Counted from the stretch's first letter, positions 43,663 to 52,679 are shown. The stretch: DNA of 64,000 nucleotides from Aromatoleum anaerobium (GCF_012910705.2 NZ_WTVG02000037.1:124001-188000); one strand, 5' to 3'. The notes: generated by a model not told the origin, from the sequence alone. Made by a program: numbers and translations.

Positions 43663-44412
43663 ATGAAAGTGCTGGTACCGGTGAAACGCGTGGTCGATTA
43701 CAACGTCAAGGTGCGTGTCAAGAGCGACGGCACCGGCGTGGATATCGCGAACGTGAAGATGTCGATGAACCCGTTCGACGAGATCGCCATCGAAGAGGCG
43801 GTCCGTCTGAAGGAAGCAGGGATCGCCACCGAAGTGGTGGCAGTCAGTTGTGGTGTTGCGGCCTGCCAGGAGACGCTGCGCGCGGCGATGGCGATCGGCG
43901 CGGACCGCGGCATCCTCGTCGAGACCGACGTCGAACTGCAGCCGCTGGCCGTCGCGAAGCTCTTGAAGGCGCTGTGCGACAAAGAAGCCCCGCAGCTGGT
44001 GATCTGCGGCAAGCAGGCGATCGACGACGACTCGAACCAGACCGGCCAGATGCTGGCTGCGTTGATGAACTGGCCGCAGGCGACCTTCGCGTCGAAGCTC
44101 GTCGTTGCCGGCGGTGCTGCGAGCGTCACGCGCGAGATCGACGGCGGCCTCGAAACCCTCGAAATCAAGCTGCCGGCGGTCGTCACGACCGACCTGCGCC
44201 TGAACGAGCCCCGCTACGCGACGCTGCCGAACATCATGAAGGCGAAGAAAAAGCCGCTCGACACGGTCAAGCCCGCCGAGCTCGGCGTCGATGTCGCACC
44301 GCGCCTGGCGACGCTGAAAGTCGTCGAACCGGCGAAGAGGAGCGCCGGTGTGCGCGTCGCCGACGTCGCGCAGCTCGTCGACAAGCTCAAGAACGAAGCG
44401 AAGGTGATCTGA
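43663..44412 (+). CDS. etfB: electron transfer flavoprotein beta subunit
   Basis: A 249-aa Etf[39 protein letters not shown] (signature), [31 protein letters not shown]. It has the AMP-binding and EtfA-contact regions of the family, and the ending KLKNEAKVI is typical. With EtfA it shuttles electrons from the acyl-CoA dehydrogenase to the quinone pool through ETF:quinone oxidoreductase (not encoded here). It is followed by etfA after 2 bp. Confidence 0.96.
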   Translation: MKVLVPVKRVVDYNVKVRVKSDGTGVDIANVKMSMNPFDEIAIEEAVRLKEAGIATEVVAVSCGVAACQETLRAAMAIGADRGILVETDVELQPLAVAKLLKALCDKEAPQLVICGKQAIDDDSNQTGQMLAALMNWPQATFASKLVVAGGAASVTREIDGGLETLEIKLPAVVTTDLRLNEPRYATLPNIMKAKKKPLDTVKPAELGVDVAPRLATLKVVEPAKRSAGVRVADVAQLVDKLKNEAKVI

Positions 44413-44414
44413 CC

Positions 44415-45380
44415 ATGGCGATTCTGGTTATTGCTGAACACGACAACGCGAGCCTGAAGGCCGCGACCCTGAACGCCGTGGCCGCGGCCATCGAGCTCGG
44501 CAAGGCGGCCGGAGGCGAAGTGCATGTCCTCGTCGCGGGCACGAACTGCGCCGCGGCCGCGGCAGAAGCCGCGAAGCTCGCCGGCGTGGCCAAGGTGCGC
44601 GTCGCCGATGCCGCGCACTACGAGGCGCAGACCGCCGAGAACGTCGCGGCGCTCGTCGTCGCATCAGTTGCAGATGAGGCCGGCGACTACTCGCACCTCG
44701 TCGCCCCCGGCACTTCGTACGGCAAGAACGTGACGCCGCGCGTGGCAGCGCTTCTCGACGTCGCGCAAATCTCCGACGTCGTCGCGATCGAAGCGGCCGA
44801 CACTTTCCAGCGCCCGATCTACGCGGGCAACGCACTGGCGACCGTCAAGAGCGCCGATCGCGTGAAAGTGCTGACGGTACGCACGACCGCGTTCGAAGCG
44901 GCCGCAGTGGCCAACGAAGGCACGGCCGCGGTCGAAGCGCTCGCCGCGGGGCCCGACCTGGGGGTGGCGAAGCTCGTCGGGCGCGAGCTGACGAAGAGCG
45001 CGCGGCCCGAACTGGGTGCGGCGAAGATCATCGTCTCCGGCGGCCGGGGCTTGGGCAGCGGCGAGAACTACCACAAGCTGCTGGAACCCTTGGCCGACAA
45101 GCTCGGCGCCGCGCTCGGCGCCTCGCGCGCCGCGGTCGACGCCGGCTTCGCCCCGAACGACTACCAGGTCGGCCAGACCGGCAAGATCGTCGCGCCGCAG
45201 CTCTACATCGCGGTCGGCGTCTCCGGCGCGATCCAGCACCTGGCGGGCATGAAGGACTCGAAGGTCATCGTCGCGATCAACAAGGATCCCGAGGCGCCGA
45301 TCTTCCAGGTCGCCGACTACGGGCTGGTCGGCGATCTGTTCGAGGTCGTGCCGGAGCTGACCGGCGAGCTCTCTGCGTAA
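44415..45380 (+). CDS. etfA: electron transfer flavoprotein alpha subunit
   Basis: A 321-aa EtfA. The C-terminal FAD domain shows [60 protein letters not shown] and [20 protein letters not shown]. The N-terminal part (residues 1-190) is the usual Ala-rich Rossmann-like region. It is the last gene of the alicyclic operon; a possible terminator hairpin with a T-run lies at 45465-45493. Confidence 0.96.
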   Translation: MAILVIAEHDNASLKAATLNAVAAAIELGKAAGGEVHVLVAGTNCAAAAAEAAKLAGVAKVRVADAAHYEAQTAENVAALVVASVADEAGDYSHLVAPGTSYGKNVTPRVAALLDVAQISDVVAIEAADTFQRPIYAGNALATVKSADRVKVLTVRTTAFEAAAVANEGTAAVEALAAGPDLGVAKLVGRELTKSARPELGAAKIIVSGGRGLGSGENYHKLLEPLADKLGAALGASRAAVDAGFAPNDYQVGQTGKIVAPQLYIAVGVSGAIQHLAGMKDSKVIVAINKDPEAPIFQVADYGLVGDLFEVVPELTGELSA

Positions 45381-45464
45381 CTGCCCCCGCTACTCGGGCG
45401 TCCTCCGACTTCAGCGGCATTCGTTCCCTCTCCCTTCGTGCCGCCGGAGCTTGTCCGGCTCGAC

Positions 45465-45493
45465 GGCCCACCGCCGCGAGCCGGGCCCTTTTT
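45465..45493 (+). terminator. possible Rho-independent terminator after etfA
   Basis: GGCCC (45465) pairs with GGGCC (45483) across a GC-rich loop and is followed by CTTTTTG. The stem is short and the loop long, so termination strength is doubtful. Confidence 0.35.
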
Positions 45494-45769
45494 GCTTGAG
45501 TTCCCGTCCCGCATAGAGCGGGAGCGCTCGAGTCCGGCCTCCGTTCGCCGGCGTGCGGCAGACGAAGTCGATGCCCGAATTGTTCCATTCCTATCCTTCG
45601 CGCGGCATCCGAGCGTCGCCGTCTCTGTGCACCGCGGAGACAATCAGACGCTCACCGCTCATCGACAAGTTACCTGCAATTCCGGGAGTTGACGCGTCAC
45701 GTCGGCTCCACGTCGGCACGTCCGTCAGATTGTCGGCGACGCTTCCCGACCCCCGCCCCCGAACGTAGC

Positions 45770-45789
45770 AGGATGCACGAACTGTCCTA
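45770..45789. promoter_or_regulatory. second copy of the activator element, AGGATGCACGAACTGTCCTA
   Basis: Matches 19 of 20 bases of the element at 28874-28893. GCAGAATC follows at +61 and CTGAATGAACGT at +76, exactly as in the alicyclic-operon promoter, while the DNA between is not conserved. This indicates shared regulation of the porin gene and the operon. Confidence 0.65.
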
Positions 45790-45830
45790 GTGATGGCCCG
45801 ATTCTGGCCGGCTTTGCGTCCTTCCCCGTC

Positions 45831-45860
45831 GCAGAATCAGTCTCGCTGAATGAACGTGCA
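45831..45860 (+). promoter_or_regulatory. porin promoter core with TetR-like half-site
   Basis: GCAGAATC (45831) and CTGAATGAACGTGCA (45846) match the blocks in front of the 29010 operon. Only the left half of the ACTGAA/TTCAGT dyad is kept, so TetR control may be weaker here. Confidence 0.45.
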
Positions 45861-46039
45861 GTTTGCGCCCGACGCAACCCAAGCACGAGGAGGAGACATC
45901 GCCCGCTGAGCGGCCCGGCCAGGCCAGACATGCGAGCGGCCCGCCCCGGCCGGCTCCGCGCGGACGGCTGCCCGCGGTGCCGCCGCCGAATCCAAAGCAT
46001 TCACCCAAAAAGCCTCACCACACCACCAGGAAGGACACC

Positions 46040-47431
46040 ATGAAGACAGCTCACCGGTTCGCCCGCCGCTCCGCGGGCCTGTTTGCCGCCGTGCTGGCGG
46101 CCTCAGCCGCCCCGGCGTTTGCCGACGAGACCGACAAGGCGCAAATCCGCGAACTCGCAGCGAAGATCGAGGCGTTGCAGGCGCAGCTGAAGGCGATCGT
46201 TGATCAGCAGAACGCTGCCCCGGCCGCGCAGGCTCCATCCGCCGCCGCGGTCGTGACCGAAGGCGCGCTGCCCGGCTCGTTCAAGATGCCGGGGACCGAG
46301 ACGTCGGTGAAGATTGGCGGCTTCGCGGCGCTCGACATTGTCAAGGATTTCACCGGCGGCGGCATGGGCGGCGCGGTTGCGCAGCCGCAGTCGATCGCGT
46401 TCGACGGCTCGCCGAAGTCGGAACGCGACGGGCAGCTGTCGATGACCGCTCGGCGCAGCCGGCTGTACCTGCGCACGCTGACGCCGACGCCGCTCGGCGA
46501 CGTGCTGACGCACATCGAGGGCGACTTCATCGGTAGCGGCGGCAACGAGCTCGTGACGAACTCGTCGTCGCCGCGGCTGCGCCACGCGTACGTCGAGCTC
46601 GGCCCGTGGCTTGCCGGCCAATTCTGGACGAACTTCGCCGACCTCGCGACGTTCCCGGAGACGGTCGATTTCCAGGGCGGCCACGGCATGGCGCAGGCGA
46701 TCCGCCAGCCGCAGCTGCGCTACACGAAGAAGTGGGGCGCGCACGAATTCGCCGCGGCGATCGAGAACCCCGAGGCCGACATCGTCGGCATGTCGGTGTC
46801 GAGCTTCAACCCCGGCGTCGGCCCGGTGCCGACGACGCACGTCGACGAGCTGCCGGACCTGACCGCGCGTTACGCGTTTTCCGGCCACTGGGGCCGCGTC
46901 GCGCTCGGCGGCGTCGCGCGCAAGCTGTCGATCGACAACCGCGGCGCGGGCGCGATCGGCGGCTTCGTCGGCGACGACAGCGTGACTGCGGGCGGGCTGA
47001 TGCTCGCCGGGCGGATCAAGACCGGCGGCAAGGACTCGATCCAGTTCGGCATCGAAGGCGGGCGCGGCCTCGGCCGCTACATCACCGGCGCGCCGATCCC
47101 GACCGCCGCGGTGATGTCGGACGGCAGCCTGAATGCGGTGAAGTCTTGGGGCGCGATGCTCGGCTATCAGCATCACTGGAGCCCGACGTTGCGCTCGAAC
47201 GTCACCTACGGCCAGGTCCGCCTCGACAACCCGCATCCGGCGATGCCGAAGACCGCGGTGAGCCGCGTCGACGCGCTGTTCGTGAACTTGATCTGGCAAC
47301 CGATTCCGCGCGCGCTCGTCGGCATCGAATACGTTCGCGGCGAAGTCGAAAACGACGAGCCGAAGACCGCGACGCTATCCAACAAGGGGCGCGCCGACCG
47401 GTTGGGGGCGACGGTTCAATATCACTTCTAG
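46040..47431 (+). CDS. DcaP-like trimeric outer-membrane porin
   Basis: A 463-aa exported protein. Residues 1-31 are a signal peptide (AAPAFAD cleavage region). Next comes a short coiled coil (IRELAAKIEALQAQLKAIVD), a feature of DcaP porins, then SFKMPGTETSVKIGGFAALD and a beta-barrel ending in ATVQYHF with the terminal Phe needed for outer-membrane insertion. DcaP-type porins admit dicarboxylic and aromatic acids. GGAAGGA lies before the ATG at 46040; the open frame extending to 45863 is not needed. Its promoter shares elements with the alicyclic operon, so it probably brings that substrate across the outer membrane. Confidence 0.87.
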   Translation: MKTAHRFARRSAGLFAAVLAASAAPAFADETDKAQIRELAAKIEALQAQLKAIVDQQNAAPAAQAPSAAAVVTEGALPGSFKMPGTETSVKIGGFAALDIVKDFTGGGMGGAVAQPQSIAFDGSPKSERDGQLSMTARRSRLYLRTLTPTPLGDVLTHIEGDFIGSGGNELVTNSSSPRLRHAYVELGPWLAGQFWTNFADLATFPETVDFQGGHGMAQAIRQPQLRYTKKWGAHEFAAAIENPEADIVGMSVSSFNPGVGPVPTTHVDELPDLTARYAFSGHWGRVALGGVARKLSIDNRGAGAIGGFVGDDSVTAGGLMLAGRIKTGGKDSIQFGIEGGRGLGRYITGAPIPTAAVMSDGSLNAVKSWGAMLGYQHHWSPTLRSNVTYGQVRLDNPHPAMPKTAVSRVDALFVNLIWQPIPRALVGIEYVRGEVENDEPKTATLSNKGRADRLGATVQYHF

Positions 47432-47540
47432 CCAAGCCAGGCGCGATCGATCGGCGTGCGCGCGCAGGAACGCGGCGGGTCCGGGATGGCTGTCCTGGGC
47501 CCGCCCGAACGGATCGGCACCAAGACCCGACCAAGCGGAT

Positions 47541-48521
47541 ATGCTGCCGCTGACGCACCCATCCCGGCCGGAAGACCTCCCGGCTGTGCACCCACCGTCG
47601 TCGGCCGAGGGCCGCGCGACCGGCCGAGGATCCGAATCCGTGAATGCTTCCGCCGCCCATCATCCCGTCCGGGGCATCCTCTACATGATGGGCGCGCTCG
47701 CGCTGTTCGCGCTGCTCGACACGATCTCGAAGAGCCTCGCGTCGCGCCACCCGGTCGCGGTCGTCGTCTGGGGGCGCTACTTCGCGCATTTCCTCATCAC
47801 TCTCGTCGTGTTCCTGCCGCGCCACGGCACGGCGCTCTTCAAGACGCGCCGGCCCGGCCTGCAGGTGGTGCGCGGCATGACGCTCCTCGGCACGACCGGC
47901 GCCATCGTCATGGCGTTCCAGCACATGCCGCTCGCCGAGGTCACCGCGCTCGTCTTCGTCGCTCCCTTCCTCGTGATGATGCTCGCGGTCGTCTTCCTCG
48001 GCGAGAAGGTCGCGCCGTGGCGCTGGCTGCCCGTCGTCGTCGGCTTCTCGGGCGTGCTGCTGATCGCGCGCCCGTCGGGCTCGGCCTTCAACGTCGGCGT
48101 CGTGTCCGTGCTCGCCGGCGCGTGCTGCTACGCTGTCTATCAGATCCTCACCCGCAAGTTGAGTGCGGTCGACCGCTCGGTCACGCAGCTCTTCTACGCC
48201 GCGCTCGTCGGCGCAGCGACAATGTGCGTGCTGGTGCCGTGGTTCTGGGTGCCGGGTGCGCTCGACCTGCGCGACTGGCTGATGATCGGCTCACTCGGCG
48301 TGCTCGGAGCGAGCTCGCATCTTTTGATGATCATGGCGCTGCGCGCCGCACCGGCGACGACGCTGAGCCCCTTTACCTATGCGCAACTGGTTTGGGCAAC
48401 GCTGCTCGGATGGTTGGTGTTCGGGGATTTTCCCGGCAGCATGTCGCTTGCCGGGATGCTGATCATCGTTGCGTCGGGCGTCGTCGTCGCGTACTCGGAG
48501 CGGTTCAATCGGAAGGCATGA
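47541..48521 (+). CDS. DMT-superfamily (EamA) transporter
   Basis: An integral membrane protein of ten helices with two EamA repeats: ILYMMGALALFALLDTISKS at the start of the first, and LSVLAGACCYAVYQIL-type sequence (NVGVVSVLAGACCYAVYQIL) opening the second. Such proteins are usually metabolite or amino-acid exporters. The start is uncertain: ATG 47541 gives 326 aa with a Pro-rich hydrophilic tail, whereas GTG 47640 (VNASAAHHPVRGIL) gives 293 aa and fits the family better. It shows no clear link to the neighbouring catabolic operons. Confidence 0.85.
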   Translation: MLPLTHPSRPEDLPAVHPPSSAEGRATGRGSESVNASAAHHPVRGILYMMGALALFALLDTISKSLASRHPVAVVVWGRYFAHFLITLVVFLPRHGTALFKTRRPGLQVVRGMTLLGTTGAIVMAFQHMPLAEVTALVFVAPFLVMMLAVVFLGEKVAPWRWLPVVVGFSGVLLIARPSGSAFNVGVVSVLAGACCYAVYQILTRKLSAVDRSVTQLFYAALVGAATMCVLVPWFWVPGALDLRDWLMIGSLGVLGASSHLLMIMALRAAPATTLSPFTYAQLVWATLLGWLVFGDFPGSMSLAGMLIIVASGVVVAYSERFNRKA

Positions 48522-48911
48522 GTCCGCGGTGCATCGGCTGCGAAAAGGACGTGAGCAGGTTCTCGGTTTTCGACTGGGCCTCACGGCCTGCAAACCGTCC
48601 CCCGCGAGGGGGCCATCGACCCGACATGGACGCGCCTGGTGGCGTCAATTCTGATCGCCCCTGCCGCCGCGCCCCCTGTGGCGCTGGCGGACCTCTTGCC
48701 CGACGACCGCGTCGGCGCTGCGTCGCGCGGCACACTCAACCCCTTTTTCGGTTTGCCGCTACCGCGCCGTTCGCATGGATCGCGTTGGCGTTGCGTTTGT
48801 GTCGAAGAGTACGGGATACTGTATACATAAATATTGGAATCGCTGCGATGCCGTCGGGACTCGCGGCGTGACTCCGGACAACGCCAATCATCTACCAAAG
48901 GAAACTCGTTC
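48522..48911. other. 390-bp intergenic region with the second GntR-type site
   Basis: No convincing gene was found; open frames here are short and read as shadows. The region becomes AT-rich at 48810-48840, where the GntR-type palindrome lies, and ends in CAAAGGAAAC before the ATG at 48912. Confidence 0.6.
48816..48828. promoter_or_regulatory. candidate GntR operator, ATACTGTATACAT
   Basis: It matches 12 of the first 13 bases of the perfect palindrome at 26621-26636, including the complete central TGTATACA core, and lies 84 bp upstream of the fused dehydrogenase/hydratase gene. The outer right arm is not conserved (ATAAAT instead of AGTAT). Confidence 0.62.
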
Positions 48912-50927
48912 ATGGCCACTTCCTTCGCCAATCCTTTGCTCGCGGCGCCTTCGCGTCCGCTGCCCCGGTCGGTCGCCGTCATCGGGGCCGGCACGATCGG
49001 GCCGGACATCGGCTACTACCTCAAGAGCGCGCTGCCGGACCTGAAGCTCACCCTTGTCGATGTCTCGCAAGCCGCGCTCGACCGCGCGCTGCAGCGCTTC
49101 CACGACTACGCGGCCAAGGCGGTTGCGAAGGGAAAGATGAGCGAAGCCGAGGCCACCGCGGTGACCGCGAATCTCGCCGGCACGCTCGATTACGGCGACA
49201 TCGCCGACGCCGACTGGGTGCTCGAGGCGGCGACCGAGAACATCGCGCTGAAGCGCCGAATTTTCGCCGACGTCGAAGCGGTCGTGCGACCCGATGCGCT
49301 GATCACGTCGAATACCAGTTCGCTGCCGGCCGCGCAGATTTTCGCCGAGCTGCGCCACCCCGAACGCGCCACCGTGACGCACTTCTTCGCCCCGGCATGG
49401 CGCAACCCCGTCGTCGAAGTCGTGCGCTGGGAGAAAACCGACCCGGCAGTCGTCGAATACCTGCGCTGGCTGTTCTGCAGCACCGGCAAAGTGCCGCTCG
49501 TGACCGACGACGTCGCGTGCTTCATGCTCGACCGGATTTTCGACAACTGGTGCAACGAGTCCGCGCTGCTGCTCGAGCGTGCGACCGCAGCCGAGATCGA
49601 CACCGTCGCCGCCGAGTTCGTCCATGCCGGCCCGTTCTTCGTGCTGAACCTCGCGAACGGCAACCCGATCATCACCGAAACGAACACGCTGCAGGCCGAG
49701 ATCGAAGGCCCGCACTACACGCCCGCGCCGGTCTTCCGCTCGGTCGATCGCTGGCTCACGGTCGCCCCCGGCAAGTCGGTGACGGTGTCGCCCGAAACGG
49801 CCGACGCCGTGCGCGAGCGCCTGCTCGGAGTGCTGTTCTCGCAGAGCGCGGATATCCTCGACCGCGGCATCGGCGAACCGGCGGATCTGGATTTCGGCTG
49901 CCGCCAGGCGCTCGGATTCCGCAAGGGACCGCTCGACCTGATGCGGGACCTCGGAGACGACGCGAGCGGGCGCATCGTCGAACGCTTCTGCGCGGAGCGG
50001 CCGGGAATGCCGGAGCCGCGGCGCGCGTTTGCCGCGTACCAGGACTTCCTGCGCCACGTGCTCGTCGATGACGTCGACGGCGTCAAGGTCATCACGCTGC
50101 GCCGGCCCGAGGCGATGAACGCGCTGCACGACGAGATGACGGACGAGATCCTGTCGGTGATCCGCCGGCACGAACACAACCCGGAGGTGACCGGTTTCGT
50201 CATCACCGGCTACGGCAACCGGGCGTTCTGCGCCGGTGCCGACATCGGCCGCTTCCCGCGCCTGCTCGGCGACGCGGCAGGCGCGGCGCAGTACGCGCGC
50301 GACTGCTCGCGCCTCCTGGTATATCTGGACAGCATGAAGAAGCCGGTTGTCGCCGCATTGAACGGCATGGTGCTCGGCGGTGGCTTCGAGCTCGCGATTC
50401 GCTGCCACGGCATCGTCGCGTTGCAGGACGCGTGGATGCAGCTGCCCGAAGTGACGCTGGGCATCGTGCACGGCATCGGCGCGATGGTCGTGCCTTACCG
50501 GCGCTGGCCGCAGGCGTCGAGCGAGTTCAACGGCATGCTGCGCCGCGCCGAGCGCCTCAAGGCCGTCCGCGCGCTCGAACTCGGCGTCATCGACGAACTC
50601 GCCGACGACTACCCGGGGCTGGTGCGCGCGGCGGTCGCGCGGGTCAGGGCGCTGTCCGGCAAGGTGGCGGGGATTCCGAACGGCGCGATCGACATCGCCC
50701 CGCTCGACCGCATCGAGCCGAAAGCCGCGAACGGCCAGGTGCTGAGCGCCGAAGTCATCCGCCTGATGGAGTCCGCGATCCACGAAGCGGCCTCTGCCGG
50801 CACGCTCGACGAGGCGCTGGAAGTCGGCTATCGCGCGTTCGGCGAGAGCGCCTGCACCCCCGCCGCGCGCGAAGGCATCACCGCGTTCCAGGAAAAGCGC
50901 AAGCCGGACTTCACGAAGACGCCGTAA
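48912..50927 (+). CDS. fused 3-hydroxyacyl-CoA dehydrogenase / enoyl-CoA hydratase (dehydrogenase first)
   Basis: A 671-aa bifunctional protein. Residues about 17-385 are the NAD-dependent 3-hydroxyacyl-CoA dehydrogenase (SVAVIGAGTIGPDIGYYL, LEAATENIALKRRIFADVEA, SNTSSLPAAQI, THFFAPAWRNPVVEVV). Residues about 395-640 are a crotonase (NRAFCAGADIGRFPRL, LNGMVLGGGFELAIRCHGI, LPEVTLGIVHGIGAMVVPYR). This order is the reverse of FadB and FadJ. Both crotonase Glu positions are kept. It can hydrate 2-aminocinnamoyl-CoA and oxidise the product, the two steps missing from the iaa operon; alternatively it serves ring-opened 2-aminobenzoyl-CoA products, as beta-oxidation genes in A. evansii abm clusters do. 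RBS AAAGGA precedes ATG 48912. Confidence 0.88.
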   Translation: MATSFANPLLAAPSRPLPRSVAVIGAGTIGPDIGYYLKSALPDLKLTLVDVSQAALDRALQRFHDYAAKAVAKGKMSEAEATAVTANLAGTLDYGDIADADWVLEAATENIALKRRIFADVEAVVRPDALITSNTSSLPAAQIFAELRHPERATVTHFFAPAWRNPVVEVVRWEKTDPAVVEYLRWLFCSTGKVPLVTDDVACFMLDRIFDNWCNESALLLERATAAEIDTVAAEFVHAGPFFVLNLANGNPIITETNTLQAEIEGPHYTPAPVFRSVDRWLTVAPGKSVTVSPETADAVRERLLGVLFSQSADILDRGIGEPADLDFGCRQALGFRKGPLDLMRDLGDDASGRIVERFCAERPGMPEPRRAFAAYQDFLRHVLVDDVDGVKVITLRRPEAMNALHDEMTDEILSVIRRHEHNPEVTGFVITGYGNRAFCAGADIGRFPRLLGDAAGAAQYARDCSRLLVYLDSMKKPVVAALNGMVLGGGFELAIRCHGIVALQDAWMQLPEVTLGIVHGIGAMVVPYRRWPQASSEFNGMLRRAERLKAVRALELGVIDELADDYPGLVRAAVARVRALSGKVAGIPNGAIDIAPLDRIEPKAANGQVLSAEVIRLMESAIHEAASAGTLDEALEVGYRAFGESACTPAAREGITAFQEKRKPDFTKTP

Positions 50928-50953
50928 GACCAGGCCCGGATGTTTCGCCCGCC

Positions 50954-50972
50954 CCGCTCCTTTCGCGAGCGG
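50954..50972 (+). other. hairpin between the fused enzyme and the CoA ligase genes
   Basis: CCGCTC-N7-GAGCGG, extendable on both sides by imperfect GC pairs. No T-run follows, so it is probably not a terminator; it may influence mRNA stability. Confidence 0.35.
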
Positions 50973-51050
50973 AGGCGGGGGGTACACGCCCACGTTTTGT
51001 GCCTTGTCCGACGGCTTCGGTCACCCGTCCGACTGATGCGAGGAAATGAT

Positions 51051-52679
51051 ATGACGGCTCACGTTGATACGTTCGCGCGCGACAATCTGCCCCCGGTCGC
51101 GCAGCAGCCCGAATTCCTGTTCGACCTTCCATCGCTGCAGTTCCCGCCGCTTCTGAACTGCGCGACCGAGTTGCTGGACCGCTGGATCGAGCGGGGTCAA
51201 GGGGATCGGACCTGCCTGCGCGCGCCCGGCCGCAGCGACTGGACTTACGCCGATCTGCAACGGCACGCGAACCGCATCGCGCATGTGCTGGTCAGCGATC
51301 TCGGCGTCGTCCCCGGCAACCGTGTGCTGCTGCGCGGGCCGAACAACCCGATGATGGTCGCGTGCTGGTTCGCGGTCATGAAAGTCGGCGGCATTGCGGT
51401 GACGACGATGCCGCTGCTGCGGGCGAAGGAGCTGGGCCAGGTCATCGACAAGGGCCGCGTCACGCATGCGCTGTGCGAGCACGCGCTGCGCGCCGAACTC
51501 GAGGAGGCCGCGCGCGCGCATCCGACGCTTGCGCAGGTGCGTTTTTTCAACGACCCGTCCGGCACCGGCCTTGAAGCGCACATGGCGCACCATTCCGGGC
51601 ATTTCGACAACGTTGCGACCGCGGCCGACGACACCTGTCTCTTTGCCTTCACGTCGGGCACGACCGGTCAGCCGAAAGCGACGATGCATTTTCATCGTGA
51701 CCTGCTCGCCAGCTGCGCGTGCTGGCCCGAACACGTGCTGAAAGCGCGCGCCGACGACGTGTTCATGGGCAGTCCGCCGCTGGCGTTCACCTTTGCGCTG
51801 GGCGGCCTGGTGTTGTTCCCGATGAGTGTCGGCGCCTCGACCGTCCTGCTCGAGCAGGCGTCGCCGCCGCAGCTGCTCGACGCGATCGGCGAGTTCGGCG
51901 CGACGGTCCTCTTCACCGCACCGACGTCGTATCGCGCGATGGCCGAAGGCGCCCGCGAGCGGCGGCTCGGCGCACCGCAGGGCGGGCCGCTGAAGAAATG
52001 CGTGTCCGCCGGTGAAGTGCTGCCCGCGGCGACACGCGCGCTGTGGAAGGACGCCACCGGCATCGAGCTGATCGACGGTATTGGCGCGACCGAGATGTTC
52101 CACATCTTCATCTCGGCCGACGAAGCCCATGCGCGACCCGGCGCCACCGGCACCGTGGTGCCCGGCTACCGTGCCCGCATTGTCGATGAGGCCGGGCGGG
52201 AAGTGTCGCCCGGCACGCTGGGCCGTCTCGCGGTGAAGGGGCCGACCGGCTGCCGCTACCTCGACGATCCGCGGCAGGCCGACTACGTCAGGCACGGCTG
52301 GAACTACACCAGTGATGCCTACATCATGGATGCCGACGGGTACTTCCATTTCCAGTCGCGCGTCGACGACATGATCGTGTCGGCCGGCTACAACATCGGG
52401 TCCCCGGAGGTGGAAGACGCGCTGCTGCAGCATCCGGCCGTGGCCGAGTGCGCGGTGATCGGCGTGCCGGATGCCGAGCGCGGGCAGATCGTCAAAGCCT
52501 ACGTGGTCGTGAAACCCGGCCACGAAGCAGGCGCTGTGCTCGTCCGGGAACTGCAGGACTACGTCAAGCGCACGATCGCGCCGTACAAGTACCCGCGCGC
52601 GGTCGAGTTCCTCGACCAGCTGCCGCGCACCGAAACCGGTAAGCTGCAGCGGTTCCGGCTGCGCAATCCCGCCCCCTGA
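51051..52679 (+). CDS. abmG: 2-aminobenzoate-CoA ligase (benzoate-CoA ligase family)
   Basis: A 542-aa aryl-CoA ligase. The ATP loop is FTSGTTGQPKATMHFHRD (about residue 200); the PKATMHFHRD ending is typical of the 2-aminobenzoate/benzoate-CoA ligase group. Further motifs: DGIGATEMFHIFISA, GWNYTSDAYIMDADGYFHFQ, SRVDDMIVSAGYNIGSPEVE and the Lys in PRTETGKLQRF. It forms 2-aminobenzoyl-CoA, the end product of the indoleacetate pathway, from free anthranilate. ATG 51051 follows GAGGAAATGAT. It is preceded by the fused beta-oxidation gene and followed by an orphan binding protein. Confidence 0.83.
   Translation: MTAHVDTFARDNLPPVAQQPEFLFDLPSLQFPPLLNCATELLDRWIERGQGDRTCLRAPGRSDWTYADLQRHANRIAHVLVSDLGVVPGNRVLLRGPNNPMMVACWFAVMKVGGIAVTTMPLLRAKELGQVIDKGRVTHALCEHALRAELEEAARAHPTLAQVRFFNDPSGTGLEAHMAHHSGHFDNVATAADDTCLFAFTSGTTGQPKATMHFHRDLLASCACWPEHVLKARADDVFMGSPPLAFTFALGGLVLFPMSVGASTVLLEQASPPQLLDAIGEFGATVLFTAPTSYRAMAEGARERRLGAPQGGPLKKCVSAGEVLPAATRALWKDATGIELIDGIGATEMFHIFISADEAHARPGATGTVVPGYRARIVDEAGREVSPGTLGRLAVKGPTGCRYLDDPRQADYVRHGWNYTSDAYIMDADGYFHFQSRVDDMIVSAGYNIGSPEVEDALLQHPAVAECAVIGVPDAERGQIVKAYVVVKPGHEAGAVLVRELQDYVKRTIAPYKYPRAVEFLDQLPRTETGKLQRFRLRNPAP

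Larger units (their letters stand above)
45381..46039. other. 659-bp intergenic region between etfA and the porin gene
   Basis: No credible coding frame was found. It contains a possible terminator (45465-45493), a small perfect hairpin TCCCGC-N5-GCGGGA (45507-45523), the porin promoter with a copy of the AraC-type element (45770-45789), and an untranslated leader of roughly 190 bases before the porin start. Confidence 0.6.

Noticed and set aside
45802-45819. Possible sigma-54 promoter (CTGGCCGGCTTTGCG) before the porin
   Set aside because: The GG-GC spacing is two bases too short and the block is not conserved in the partner promoter at 28874.
48888-50993. 701-codon minus-strand open frame opposite the fused dehydrogenase/hydratase
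   Set aside because: Antisense shadow; the plus strand shows both catalytic domains.
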